A DNA stretch of 64,000 nucleotides. It comes from Aquincola agrisoli. GTDB lineage: Bacteria > Pseudomonadota > Gammaproteobacteria > Burkholderiales > Burkholderiaceae_C. Below are positions 36,367 through 48,300 of the stretch, in pieces. A model generated the notes under the pieces. That model was not told the DNA's origin. It made no database searches and worked only from the letters and a program-made list of their open reading frames with translations. Within the stretch, counting starts at the first letter, position 1, and every line of letters starts with the position of its first letter. The DNA lies in NCBI RefSeq assembly GCF_036621135.1, contig NZ_JAZIBG010000019.1, positions 248,001 to 312,000 of the forward strand. The letters are read 5' to 3'. A program made the translations under genes and the position numbers.

Positions 36367-39300
36367 GTGAACCTGTTTGCCACCACTCCCTCCCGCAAAG
36401 CCCTTCGCCTGCGTGCCGCCGAACGCCGCCGCCAGCTGCGCGCCCGCCGCTGGGGCGGGCCGGGCTTCTCGCTCAGCGGCGTGGTCGCGGTCATCGCGGC
36501 GCTGCTGGCAGGGCAGGGCACGGCACTGGCGAACCCGACCGGCGGCCAGGTGGTGGCCGGCTCGGCCACGTTGAACCAGAAGGGGCCCGACACGCTCGAC
36601 ATCCACCAGTCGACGCACAAGGCCATCATCAACTGGCAGAGCTTCAGCGTCGGTGCGGGGCAGAAGGTCAACTTCCTGCAGCCCGGGCGCGGCAGCGTCA
36701 CGCTCAACCGCGTGCTGGGCAACGATCCCTCGGCCATCTTCGGCCAGATCAGCGCGCCGGGCACCGTGATGCTGGTCAACCCCAACGGCGTGGTCTTCGG
36801 ACCGGGCTCGCGCGTGGACGTGGGAGGCCTCGTGGCCTCCACCGCCAACCTGCGCGACGAGGACTTCCTGGCCGGCCGCTATGCGTTCACGCAGGCGTCA
36901 CCCCGGGCCGACGCGGCCATCGTCAACCAGGGCACGATCAGCATCCGCGACAGCGGCCTGGCCGCGCTGGTCGCGCCGCGCGTGCGCAACGCGGGCGTCA
37001 TCGAGGCCCGGCTCGGCCAGGTGGCGCTGGGCGCCGCGCAGACCTTCACGCTCGACTTCCACGGCGACGGCCTGCTGTCCTTCGACGCCGGCTCGGCCGT
37101 GCAGGGCGCGCTGCTGGAGCACAGCGGCCGCATCCAGGCCGACGGCGGCTCGGTGCTGCTGACGGCGCGTGCCGTCAAGGGCGTGGTCGACAACGTCATC
37201 AACACCAGCGGCATCGTCAGCGCGCAGAGCGTGGGCACGCAGGCCGGGCGCATCGTGCTGTCGGGCGGCGAGGCGGGCGGCGTGGCCGTCGGCGGCGCGC
37301 TCGATGCCGCCGGCCGCGCGGCCGGCGAGCAGGGCGGGCGCATCGTCGTCAACGGCCAGGACGTGCACCTGGCGGCCGGCGCGCAGCTCGACGCCTCGGG
37401 CGCCGCGGGCGGCGGCGAGGTGGCCGTCGGCAGCGCGGGCGTGGCGAGCGGCTATGCCGACAAGGCCCGCAGCGTCACGATGGAGGCGGGCGCCGCCATC
37501 CGCGCCGATGCGCTGGACGACGGCCGGGGAGGCCACGCCACGCTGTGGTCCGACCAATCCACCACCTTCGCCGGCGACATCTCGGTGCGCGGCGGCGCGC
37601 GCGGCGGCGACGGCGGCTTCGTGGAGGTGTCCAGCCACCAGAACATCGGCTTGAGCGGCCAGGTCGACGCACGCGCCGACAAGGGCAAGACCGGCGATTT
37701 CCTGATCGACCCGGCCACCATCCGCATCACCGACAGCAGCAGCTCCAGCAATACCACCGTCAGCAACAACAACACGGTGACGCGCGGCTGGCTCGAAGGC
37801 CAGTCGGGCAGTGCCAACCTCACGCTCGAAGCCACCGGCCAGATCACCATCGACGCGATGGCCGGCCAGCTCATCAACCTGGCGACCACCGCGGGCCACC
37901 AGTTCACGCTGCGGTCCACGCAGAGCGACGGCATCCGCTTCGCCGATGCGGCCACCGAGATCCGCACCGCCGGCGGCAGCATCCGCCTGGAAGCCATCGG
38001 CATCGACAGCACGCTGGCCAATGTCGGCAAGCTCAGCACGCAGGGCGGCGGCGTCACGCTGCTGGCCACGCGCGACGTGCAGCTGGCCGGCGCGGTCAAC
38101 GCCGGCGCGGGCACGGTGTCGGCGCAGTCGCTGGTGGGCTCGGTGGTCAACCAGGCAGGCTCATCGCCGCTGGTCACCGGCGGGCAGGTCGAGTTTCGTG
38201 CCGCGGCCGGCCATGTCGGCGCGGCGGGCGGGGCGCTCCAGAGCGCCACCACGCGCCTGGTCGTCGAAAGCGGCGGCAACATCGTGGTCGGCAACGCCGG
38301 CACGCTGACGTCGCTGTCCTTGGCCACCACGCACAGCGCGGGCGGCGCGCCGTTCAGCTACCTGCTCTCGTCCACCGGCCTCACGTTCGAGGCCACCGAC
38401 GCGATCACCACCGGCGGCGCCACGCAGCTGGGCCGCGTGCAGCAGGCCGGCGCGCTCGACTTCAGCTTCAGCGCCGACCGTTCGGTGGCACTGGGCGCGC
38501 TCGACGTCGGCGGCGGCGCGATGTCGCTCACCTCCACCGGCGGCGACCTGCTCGCGGCCGCGGGCGGCAGCCTCAAGGCCGGCACGCTGGCGCTCACCGC
38601 GCAGGGCAGCACCCTCACCAACGGCGCCATCGGCAGCGGGGCTTCGCCGCTGCAGACGGATGTCGCCCGCCTCAGCGCCACCGCGGGCAGCGGCGGCGTG
38701 GCCGTCGCGAACGCGTCGGCGCTGGTGGTCGACAAGCTCAACGCCACCGGCGCGTCGTCGGTGACGGCCGCGGGCGACCTCACGGCCGGCCGGATCGCCA
38801 CCGGCAACGCCGCGCTGGCGCTGACCTCCCAGGCCGGCCAGGTGCTCGACGACGGCGACGCCACCACACGCGCCGATGCCGGCGCCGGCACGCTGACCGT
38901 ACAGGCCGCCACCGGCATCGGCAGCCCGGGCGCGGCGTTCGACTTCAACGCCGGCACCCTGACCGCGCAGACGGCGCAGGGCGACATTGCCGCCAGTGCG
39001 CGCGGCAGCGTCAATGCCGACGTGCGTACCGGCGACGGCGCCATCACGCTGGCCAGCGCCGGCGCCCTGGCGGCCACGCGCGCCGCCACCGGCACATCGC
39101 GTGTGGGCAACGACATCACGCTCAGCGCCCAGGACAACCTGAGCGCCGGCGAGGTGGACGCCGGCACGCTGGGCAACGTGAGCCTGAGCTCCACGGCCGG
39201 CAGCGTGCAGGGGGCATCGGGCACGGGCCGCATCGTCGCCGACCAGCTCACGCTGAGTGCCGCGACCGGCATCGGCAACGGCACCGCGCTGCGCACGGCG

Positions 39301-42300
39301 GTGCGCACCGTCAGTGCCAGCACCGCTGCGGGCGCGCTGCAGATCGCGCAGAACGGTGACCTCGTCGCCACGTCGCTGCTGGCGGGCGCCTCGCAATCGG
39401 TCGCCGTCGACGTGGTCGGCGGCCAGCTGCAGGTGGGCAGCGTGGGCGCCTCCTCGGGCAGCCTGTCGTCCGCCTCGCTGACGGCGCAGGGCGCGATCGT
39501 CGACGATGGGCAGGCCGGCACGCGCGTGGCGGCCAACAGCGTCACGCTGCGGGCTGGCGCGTCCATCGGCGCGCCGGCGGCGGCGATCGGCACCGCGGCC
39601 ACCAGCCTCACGCTCGCCGCGGTGGGTGATGTGTACGTCGGCAACAGCCGCATGCTGACCGCGCTCGACATCACGCACGCCCACACCACGCCGGGCGCGT
39701 CCAACCAGATCTCGCTGAGTTCGCCGTACCTCGACTTCAGCATCACCGACGACGGCAGCCGCTACACGCTGAGCCGCCTGGTCGGTGCCAACCTCAACAC
39801 GCTGCGCTTCAGCGGCGACCAGGGCATCGTCGCCGGCACGATCAAGGCCGCGGGCAGCGTGACGCTGCAGGCCGGGGCAGGCGACATCCTCGACGACGGC
39901 CAGTCGCAGACGCGCATCACCGGCTCGTCCGTCACGCTGTCGGCGGCCGCCGGCAAGCTCGGCACCGCCAGCGCGGCGCTCGGCGTGGCGACGTCCAACC
40001 TCAGTGCCACCACGCAGGGCGACCTGTACGCGCACAGCATCACCGACCTGGCCCAGCTGACGATCGACAGCCGCCATGCCGATGCCGCCAGCACGTCCAT
40101 CCTGCAGATCACCGCGCCTTCGCTGAAGGCCGTGCTGACGGACACTGCCGGCGGCCTCGTCGTCGGCTCTTTCACCGACGTCACCAGCCTCAACCTGAAC
40201 CTGAAGAGCGACCGCGACATCACGCTGGGCGCGGTCGATCTCACGTCTTCGGGCACCGCGCGCTTCGAGAGCACCACCGGCGCCATCACCGACGACGGCC
40301 TCAAGTCGACTGCCGTGCTGGCCAACAGCGTGACGCTGGCGGCCGTGGGCGCGCTGGGCGCGGGCGGCGGCGCGCACCTCGACGTGGCGACCTCCACGCT
40401 CAACGCCAGCGGCAGCCGCATCGACATCAACCTGCAGCGCCCCTACGGCAGCAGCAACACCACGCACGTGACGGCGCTCGGCACGGTGTCGTCCACCGGC
40501 GACGTGACCATCGCCGCCGACCGGGGCGACCTGCGCGTGGGCAACCTCAACGCCGGCGGCAACGTGGCGCTCACCGTGCGCGACGGCGCCATGCCCGTCA
40601 GCATGAGCGGCGCGGTCAACGCCACCGGCACGGTGGCGCTGAACGCCACGGGCGACATCGGCACCGCCGGCGCCACGCTGACCGTGACCGGCAGCGAGGT
40701 GACGGCCGCCTCGTCGAACGGCAGCGTGCGCTTCAACACCAACGGCAGCACCCGCGTGGCCGACGTGCACACGGCCGGCGGCGACATCACGATCGCCAGC
40801 AGCGGCCAGCTCGCGGTGGGCACGCTCAACGCCGGCAGCGGCACGCTCACGCTCAGCAGCGGCGTGTCCTCGGGCTCGATCGTCGGCATCACCCCCGGCG
40901 GCGCCACGCTCACCGGCCAGAAGCTGGTGCTCAGCAGCGCGACGGGTGCGGTCGGCAGCCTCGATGCGCCGCTGGCGATCAACGCGCCCGACGTGGCCGT
41001 CACCGCCCGCGGGCAGATCGGGCTGGCGAACGCGCTCGCCTTCACCCGCCTGGCCATCGACCGCACCAGCGTGGCCGGCAACGACTTCGGCACGCTCGTC
41101 ACCGGCGCCAACCTCGCGGCCTTCTCGATGACGGAGAGCAGCGCCGGCTACCGGCTGGACGCGCTCACCGCCACCTCGCCGCTGGCCTTCAGCTACAGCG
41201 GCGTGCGCGGCATCGGCATCGGCCACGTCGACAACGCCGGCGGCAGCGTGTCGCTCACCAGCACCGGCGGCAGCCTCACCGCCGATGCGGGCGGCGCGGC
41301 CAACATCCGGGCCACCAGCGTGAGCCTCGCGGCCGGCAGCAGCCAGTCGATCGGCACCGCGACGGACGCGGTCCGCGTGGACGGCGCGGCCTCCCTGTCG
41401 CTCAGCGCCGGCCGCGACATCCACGCCGACAGCGCCACCGCGCTGCAGGCGCTGGCCATCCACAACACCAACACCAGCGGCACCGCCGGCCAGTTCGGCA
41501 TCACCGCGGCAGGCCAGACGGTGGCCCTGGCCGACGACGGCACCGACGTGACGTTGTCGGTGGGCGGCGCCAACACGCTGCAGTCGTTCGGCTACAGCGG
41601 CACCGCGAGCCGCAACCTCGTCGTGGGCGCCGTGGCGGCGAGCGGCGATGTGACGCTGTCGGTGGCGGGCAGCGGCGCGCAGGGCAGCCTGCGCAGCGAC
41701 GGCGGCAGCGGCCGCATCACTGCCGGCAGCGTGACGCTGACGGCCAGCGGCACGGACAGCAGCGCCACGGCGGGCCAGATCGGCGCCAGCGGCACGGCGC
41801 TGCGCACCACCGCCAGCCAGCTCGCGATCGAGGCCAAGGGCGACGTGCGCGTGGACAACGGCGGCCAGGCGCTCGACAGCCTGACGCTGGCGTTGTCGCA
41901 CAAGGCCGCCGACGCCGCCCCCTCGACCTACAGCCTCACCGGCCTGGGCGGCGGCAGCTTCTCGCTGACGGACGGTTCGACGCAGTCGCTCGGGTTCATC
42001 TCCAACGGCGCCGATTTCCGGTTGACCACCGACCGTGCGCTGGCGACGTCGACCATCAACGTCGGTGCCGCAGGCTCGGTGGCGCTCGAGACGCAGGGCT
42101 CCGGCGCCTACCTGGGCGGCAGCAGCTACCAGGCCGCATCGATCAACCGCCTCAGCGGCAGCATCACCGCGGGTTCCGTGTCCTTGTCGGCGAAGGGCTA
42201 CAACGCCCACGTGGGCAATAGTGCGACCCTGTCGACCGCCACGCAGTCGCTCACGGTCGCGACGGGCGGCAACGTCAGCATCAGCAACTCGAGCACGCTG

Positions 42301-45300
42301 TCGTCGCTGGGCCTGGACCTCACGCACAACATCTCCGGCACCAACACCAACTCGTATTCGCTGAGCTCGAACGGCGGCTTCACCTTCTCGGTGACCGACA
42401 GCACCGGCACGAGCGGCCTGTCGCTCAACAGCGTGTCGCAGTCGGGCCTGGCGTTCTCGCTGAAGGCCGACCGCACGATCACCGCGGCCAGCGTCAACAT
42501 GGGCCCGGGCAGCGTCAAGCTGGAGAGCCACACCATCCGCAGCAACGGCGGCACGTCGATCATCGCGGACGAGCTCACGCTCGCCGGGGGCAGCGTCTAC
42601 GGCTCCGACGGCACGGTGGCCTTGGGCACCACCGTCAACAAGCTCAACACGCAGCTCACGCAGAGCCTGAAGCTGTCGAACACCGGCGCGCTGGCGCTGG
42701 GCAGCAACGCCGTGGGTTCGTCGGCAGACATCACGGCCGCCGGCAACATCACGCAGGCGGGCGGGCGCTTCGTGGCGCCGTCGCTCTCGCTGCGCTCTTC
42801 CAACGGCTCGCTCGGTGCGCCGGGCGCCGAGCTGCTCACGCAGTCGCGGCAGCTGACGCTGTCGGCCGGCGGCAGCATCCGCGCCGACAACAGCGTCGAC
42901 CTCTTCTCGCTGACGGTGGATGCACGCGCGCCCAACGCCACGCCCACCACGCTGGCCATCACCGCGGCCGGGCTCGACTGGTCGGTCACCGACACCGGCA
43001 CCGCCTACCGGCTGGACCGCGTGGTCGACGCCAGCGGCCTGGACTTCAGCTTCACCGGCAACCGCGCCATCGAGCTGGGCGCACTCGACGTGCAGCCGGG
43101 CCGCAACCTCACCGTGTCGGCCGCCGGCAGCGCGGGCCTGGACATCACGCGCGGCGCCGCCGGCGATGCGCTGCTGCGCGCCGGCAAGGTGAACCTGCTG
43201 GCCACCGGCAGCATCGGCACGAACGCCATGCACATGCTGACCGAGGCCGCCAGCCTGGCGCTGACCACCGGCGCCAATGCCTACGTGGACAACACGCTCG
43301 ACCTGTCCGCCCTCTCGCTCACCAGCACGCAGACGGCCGGCGCCGGCACCTACCAGGTCGGCGCGACCGGCCTGGTGTTCGACGTGGTCGACAACGGCAC
43401 CACCACCACGGTGAACCAGGTCGCCGACGGCACGGGCCTGAACTTCACGCTCGACACGCAGCACGCGCAGGAGATCCGCGTGATCGACACCACCGCCGCG
43501 GGCACCGTGACGCTGCGCGGCGCCAACGGCATGGCCGGCAGCACCGACGTGGGCCACCCCGGCCGCATCACCGCCGCGGCGGTGACCATGCACACGACCG
43601 GCGGCGCCGCCAACCTGGGCAATGACACCGTCATCACCGCGCCCCAGCTCACGCTGACGCTGGCCGGCAGCGCCGACCTGGTGTCGGACGTGCTGCTCGA
43701 ATCCATCTCGCTCGAGACCACCGGCAGCAGCGCCCGCACCATCGGCATCGCCGCGGCCGGCGGCCTGGCCTTCAGCGGCGTCGACAACGGCAGCACCACC
43801 ACGCTGAGCCTGGCGGAGGGCCAGCACAACGGCCTGGCGCTGAACGTGACCTCGTCGCGTGGCCTGGTCCTCGGCGACATCGACACCGGCATCGCGGGCC
43901 AGGTGTCGCTGCATGCCCGCAGCGGCTCGATCGTCGACGACGGCGACGGCGCCACGCGCATCGACGCGGCCACGCTGAGCCTGTCCACGCAATCGGGCGG
44001 CATCGGCAGCGGCGGCCTGGCGATCGACGCGCAGGCGGGCCGCGTGACGGCCAGCGCCCAGGGTGGCGCGCTGGGCCTGGCGCTGCGCGACACCGCGGCC
44101 ATCTCGTCGCTCTCCGCGACCGGCGGCATCGCGGTCAGCAACCTCGGCGGCGACATCGCGATGGGCAGCGTCGATGCCAAGGGCCAGGCGTTCTCGTTCG
44201 ACAACCAGGGCGGTTCGCTGCTCAGCGGCAGCATCAGCAACGCGACCTCGGTCACCCTCTCGGCCCAGGGCTCCATCGGCAGCGACAGCACGCTGCAGAT
44301 CTATCCGCAGAGCAGCGGCACGGTGACGCTGACGGCCTCGGCCGCCGCCGCCAACGGCGCGCGCGGCAGCATCGACATCTCGGCCGGCTACGCCCTCAAC
44401 GCCGCCTCCGTGACCGCGGCCGGCGACGTGAAGCTCAGCTCGGGCAGCCAGTCGAACCTGACCTTCGGCACCATCACGACCGCAGGCAAGGTGACGCTCT
44501 CGTCCGCCGCCGGCATCTACGGCAACAGCGTCGGCAACCTGATCACCGGCAGCAGCGTGAGCCTGCTCACCGCCTACACCAGCGCGGCCGGCGGCAGCAT
44601 CGGCACCAGCGGCACGCGGGTGCGGGTGAACACGAGCGACCTCACGCTGCAGTCGCGCAACGACCTCTACATCACCGGCCTGGCCGACCTGGATTCGCTG
44701 TCGATCGCACGCGGCCAGTACGCGACCTACACCAGCAACGGCACGTTGTCGGTCAATGCATCGAACCTGACGATGTCGGCCACCGACAACGGCACCACGA
44801 CGCTGACGAACCTGGTCGACAGCACCGGCCTCAAGTTCAGCTACGTCACCAACGGCGACGTCGCCGTCGGCAACGTCAACGTGGGCAGCAGCGGCACCGT
44901 GGCGCTCACCGCCAGCGGCGGCAGCGGCTCGCGCAGCATCGCCGCGACCAGCGGCAGCTCGCTGATCACGGCCGACAGCGTGACGCTCGCCACCAGCGGC
45001 AGCGCGGGCGCGATCGGCTCGGCCGGCACCGCGCTCGGCCTGGCGACGGCGCACGTCACCGCCAGCACCGGCAGCGGCGGCCTCTACCTGAAGCAGGCCG
45101 GCAGCGCCGAACTGAGCAACCTCTCGACCACCGGCGCGCTTTCGTTCACCGCGAGCAGCGGCGACATCACGCTCGGCTCGCTGAGTTACGGCAGCAACTC
45201 GGCGCTGACGCTCACCGCCACCAACGGCCGCATCCTGGCCGGCGGCAGCGGCGGCGTGATCACCGGCAACGGCGCGGTCACGCTGACGGCCGGGCAGGGC

Positions 45301-48300
45301 ATCGGTACCGAGCTGGCGCCGATCCTGTTCGGCACGCGCTCCAAGGCCGCGGGCGCCCAGGCCGTGACGGCCAGCGTCACCGGCACCGGCGACGTGCACG
45401 TGGTCGGCACCGGCGACTTCACCGGCGGGCTCGACGTCTCGACGCACGACGGCGCGATCAACGTGCGCACGGCCGGCGCCCTGAGCCTGCTGGGCGCGCA
45501 CTCCGATGCGGACGCCCTGGGCCGCGAGATCACCGTGGTGGCCGGCGGCAACCTCACGGTGGGCGAGGTCACGGCCGGCACCACCGCGGGCCGCGTGTCG
45601 CTCACTTCCACCGGGGGCAGCATCAACTGGGAGGCAGGCAGCCACCAGCTCACCGCCTTCGCGGTGGACCTGTACGGCGCCACCGGCGTCGGTACGTCCG
45701 GCAACCGCATGGGCGCCGAGGCGCAGCGCCTGTCGGTCGGCTCGGCCGGCAGCATCTACCTGCAGACGGTGGACGGCACCGCGCTCACCCGCGCCTACTC
45801 CACCACCGGCACCATCGACATCGCCGGCAGCGGCGACCTGCTGCTGGGCAGCCTCTCGACCAGCGGCGGCAACATCCAGGTGGCGACCACCGGCGCGGGC
45901 AGCGACATCATCGCCGGCCAGATCGACGCCCAGGGCGGCCGCGTGACGCTGAACGCCGGCGGCCAGCTGCTCGACGACGGCGATGTGCGCACCCGGGTGA
46001 ATGGTGGCGACCTGCGCCTCACCGCGGGCCAGGGCATCGGCGCGGCCGGCGCCGCGCTGCAGACCCGCGCCGCAGCCATCACCGCGGAAGTGACGGGCGC
46101 CGGCGCGCTGGTGCTGGCGAACGACCTCGCCGGACCGGTCACGCTGGCCAGCCTGAAGACGGCCAACGGCGCGATCGACGTGCACACGGCGGGCGACACC
46201 ACCGTCACGTCGGCGGTGTCGACCACCAGCCATGCCGACAACGACATCGGCATCACCAGCGGCGGCGCGCTGGTGGTGGGCCAGGTCGACGCGAAGGCGC
46301 TGGGCGGCGTCTCGCTGTCGGCGCAGGGCGCGATCACCGCGGCCAGCAACAGCGCACTGGTGCGCGGCGCGAGCGCATCGCTCGTGTCGACCACCGGCAT
46401 CGGCGCCGAGGTGAACGGCAGCGTGCAGGCGCTGCGCACCGACGTGGCCGCGTTCGACCGGCTGGCCGCCACGGCCGCCGGCAGCCTCGTCGCGATCGAC
46501 AACGTCGGCACCGGCACGCTGGTGCTGGGCTCGAACACCGTCGACGTCGGCGCGGGCAGCAGCCTGTCACTGTCGACCGCGGGCGCGCTGGACGCCAGCG
46601 CCGGCATCGCGCCGGTGCTCGAGCACCTGTCGCTCGCCGCGGCCGGCACGCTGACGGTGCCCGCGGGCGGGCTCTCGGCCACGCAGACGCTGTCGCTCAG
46701 CGGCGGCGACGTGGTGGCCGCCGGTGCAACCCCGCGTGCACTCACGCTGCAGGCCGGCGCCATCACGCTGCGCAGCGGCGCGGCGGGCGGCGACCTGCGG
46801 CTGGACACCACCACCACGTCGCTCGACGCCGCGCTCACCGGCGCGGGCGCGCTGATGGTGGACAACACCGGCACGCTGGCATCGGCGACGCTGGCCACCG
46901 CGAACGGCGACATCGAGGCAGGCAGCAGCGCCGGCCTCACCGCCACCAGCGTCACGGCCGGCGGCACGAACCGCACGGTGACGCTCGCCGCCGCGGGCGG
47001 CGACCTCACGGCCGGCGCCATCGACGCCGGCGCCACCGGCCGCATCGTGCTGCAGGCGGCGGGCTCGCTGCTGACGGCGGACGGCGGCACGCTGAACGCG
47101 GCGGCGCTGGACCTCACCAGCGCCACCGCGATCGGCAGCGCCGCGTCGGCGTTCCAGGTGACGGCCGGCCGCGTCGCGGCGCAGGTCACCGGGGCCGGCG
47201 ACATCCACCTGGCGAGCGCCGGCGCCTTGACGCTGGACCGCATCGCGACACACAACGGCTCGATCACCGCCGAAGCCGCGGGCGACCTGACGGGTGCGGC
47301 GGCGATCTCGGCCGGGCACGGCGGCAGCGTCACGCTCGCGTCGCAGCGCGGCGGGGTCACGCTGCAGCACGCGCTGGCCACCAGCGGCGACCTGGCCGTG
47401 ACCGGCACGCAGATCGCCGTGGGCGACGTGACCACCGGCGGTGCGCAGCGCTTCACCGGCACCACGACGCTGACCGGCAACCTCGCCGGCACGGCCATCG
47501 TGGTTGACGGCGACCTGATCCTGGCGGGCGCGGACCGCCTCCTCGACACCCGCAGCGGCAGCGGCGGCGTGCAGGTCAACGGCACGCTGGACGGCGGCGG
47601 CCATGCGGCCACGCTGCGGGCAGGCAGCGGCGACGTGGCGCTGGCCGGCGCGGCCGGCCAGCTCGCGGGGCTGACCATCGAAGGCCGGCAGATCACGCTG
47701 GCCGACGTCGGCACCAGCGGCGCGCAGTACTACACCGGCGCGACCGTGCTGGCCGGCCAGTACACGACCGGCGGCGGTGCGTTCACCGTCGACGGCACGG
47801 CGACGCTGGCGAAGGACGTGCGCATCGACGCCGGCAACGGCGCGTTGCGCCTGGCCGGCAACGTGTCGGGCGCGCAGGCGCTCGACCTGCGCAGCAGCGG
47901 CGGCGCGCGGCTGGACGGCAGCGTCGACATCGCGGCGCTGCAGGCCGGCGGCGGCACGCTGGCGCTGAACGGCGGCAGCGTCCGCACCACGGGTGCGCAG
48001 ACCTACGGCGGGGCCGTGGTGCTGGGCGCCGACACGGTGCTCGAGGCGGGCGGCGACGTGCGCATCGAGGCCGGCGCCAGCGGCGCGCACGCCCTGGCCA
48101 TCAACACCGCCGGCGACACGCGCCTGGACGGCACGCTCACGCTCGGCGCGATCACCACCGATGCACCCGGCACGCTGCACCTGGCGGGCGGCCGCATCAC
48201 GACCACCGGGGCGCAGGCCTACGGCGAACGCGTGGTGCTGGACGCCGACACCGTGCTGGCCGGCGCCAGCGTGGGCCTGGAGGCCGGTGTCGACGGCGGC

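Noticed and set aside
38161..46233. Very long minus-strand open frame (about 2,690 codons) opposite the adhesin
   Set aside because: It is a shadow of the high-GC repetitive adhesin gene. The translation is arginine/glycine/alanine-rich with no domains, and the plus-strand frame has clear TPS and beta-helix motifs.
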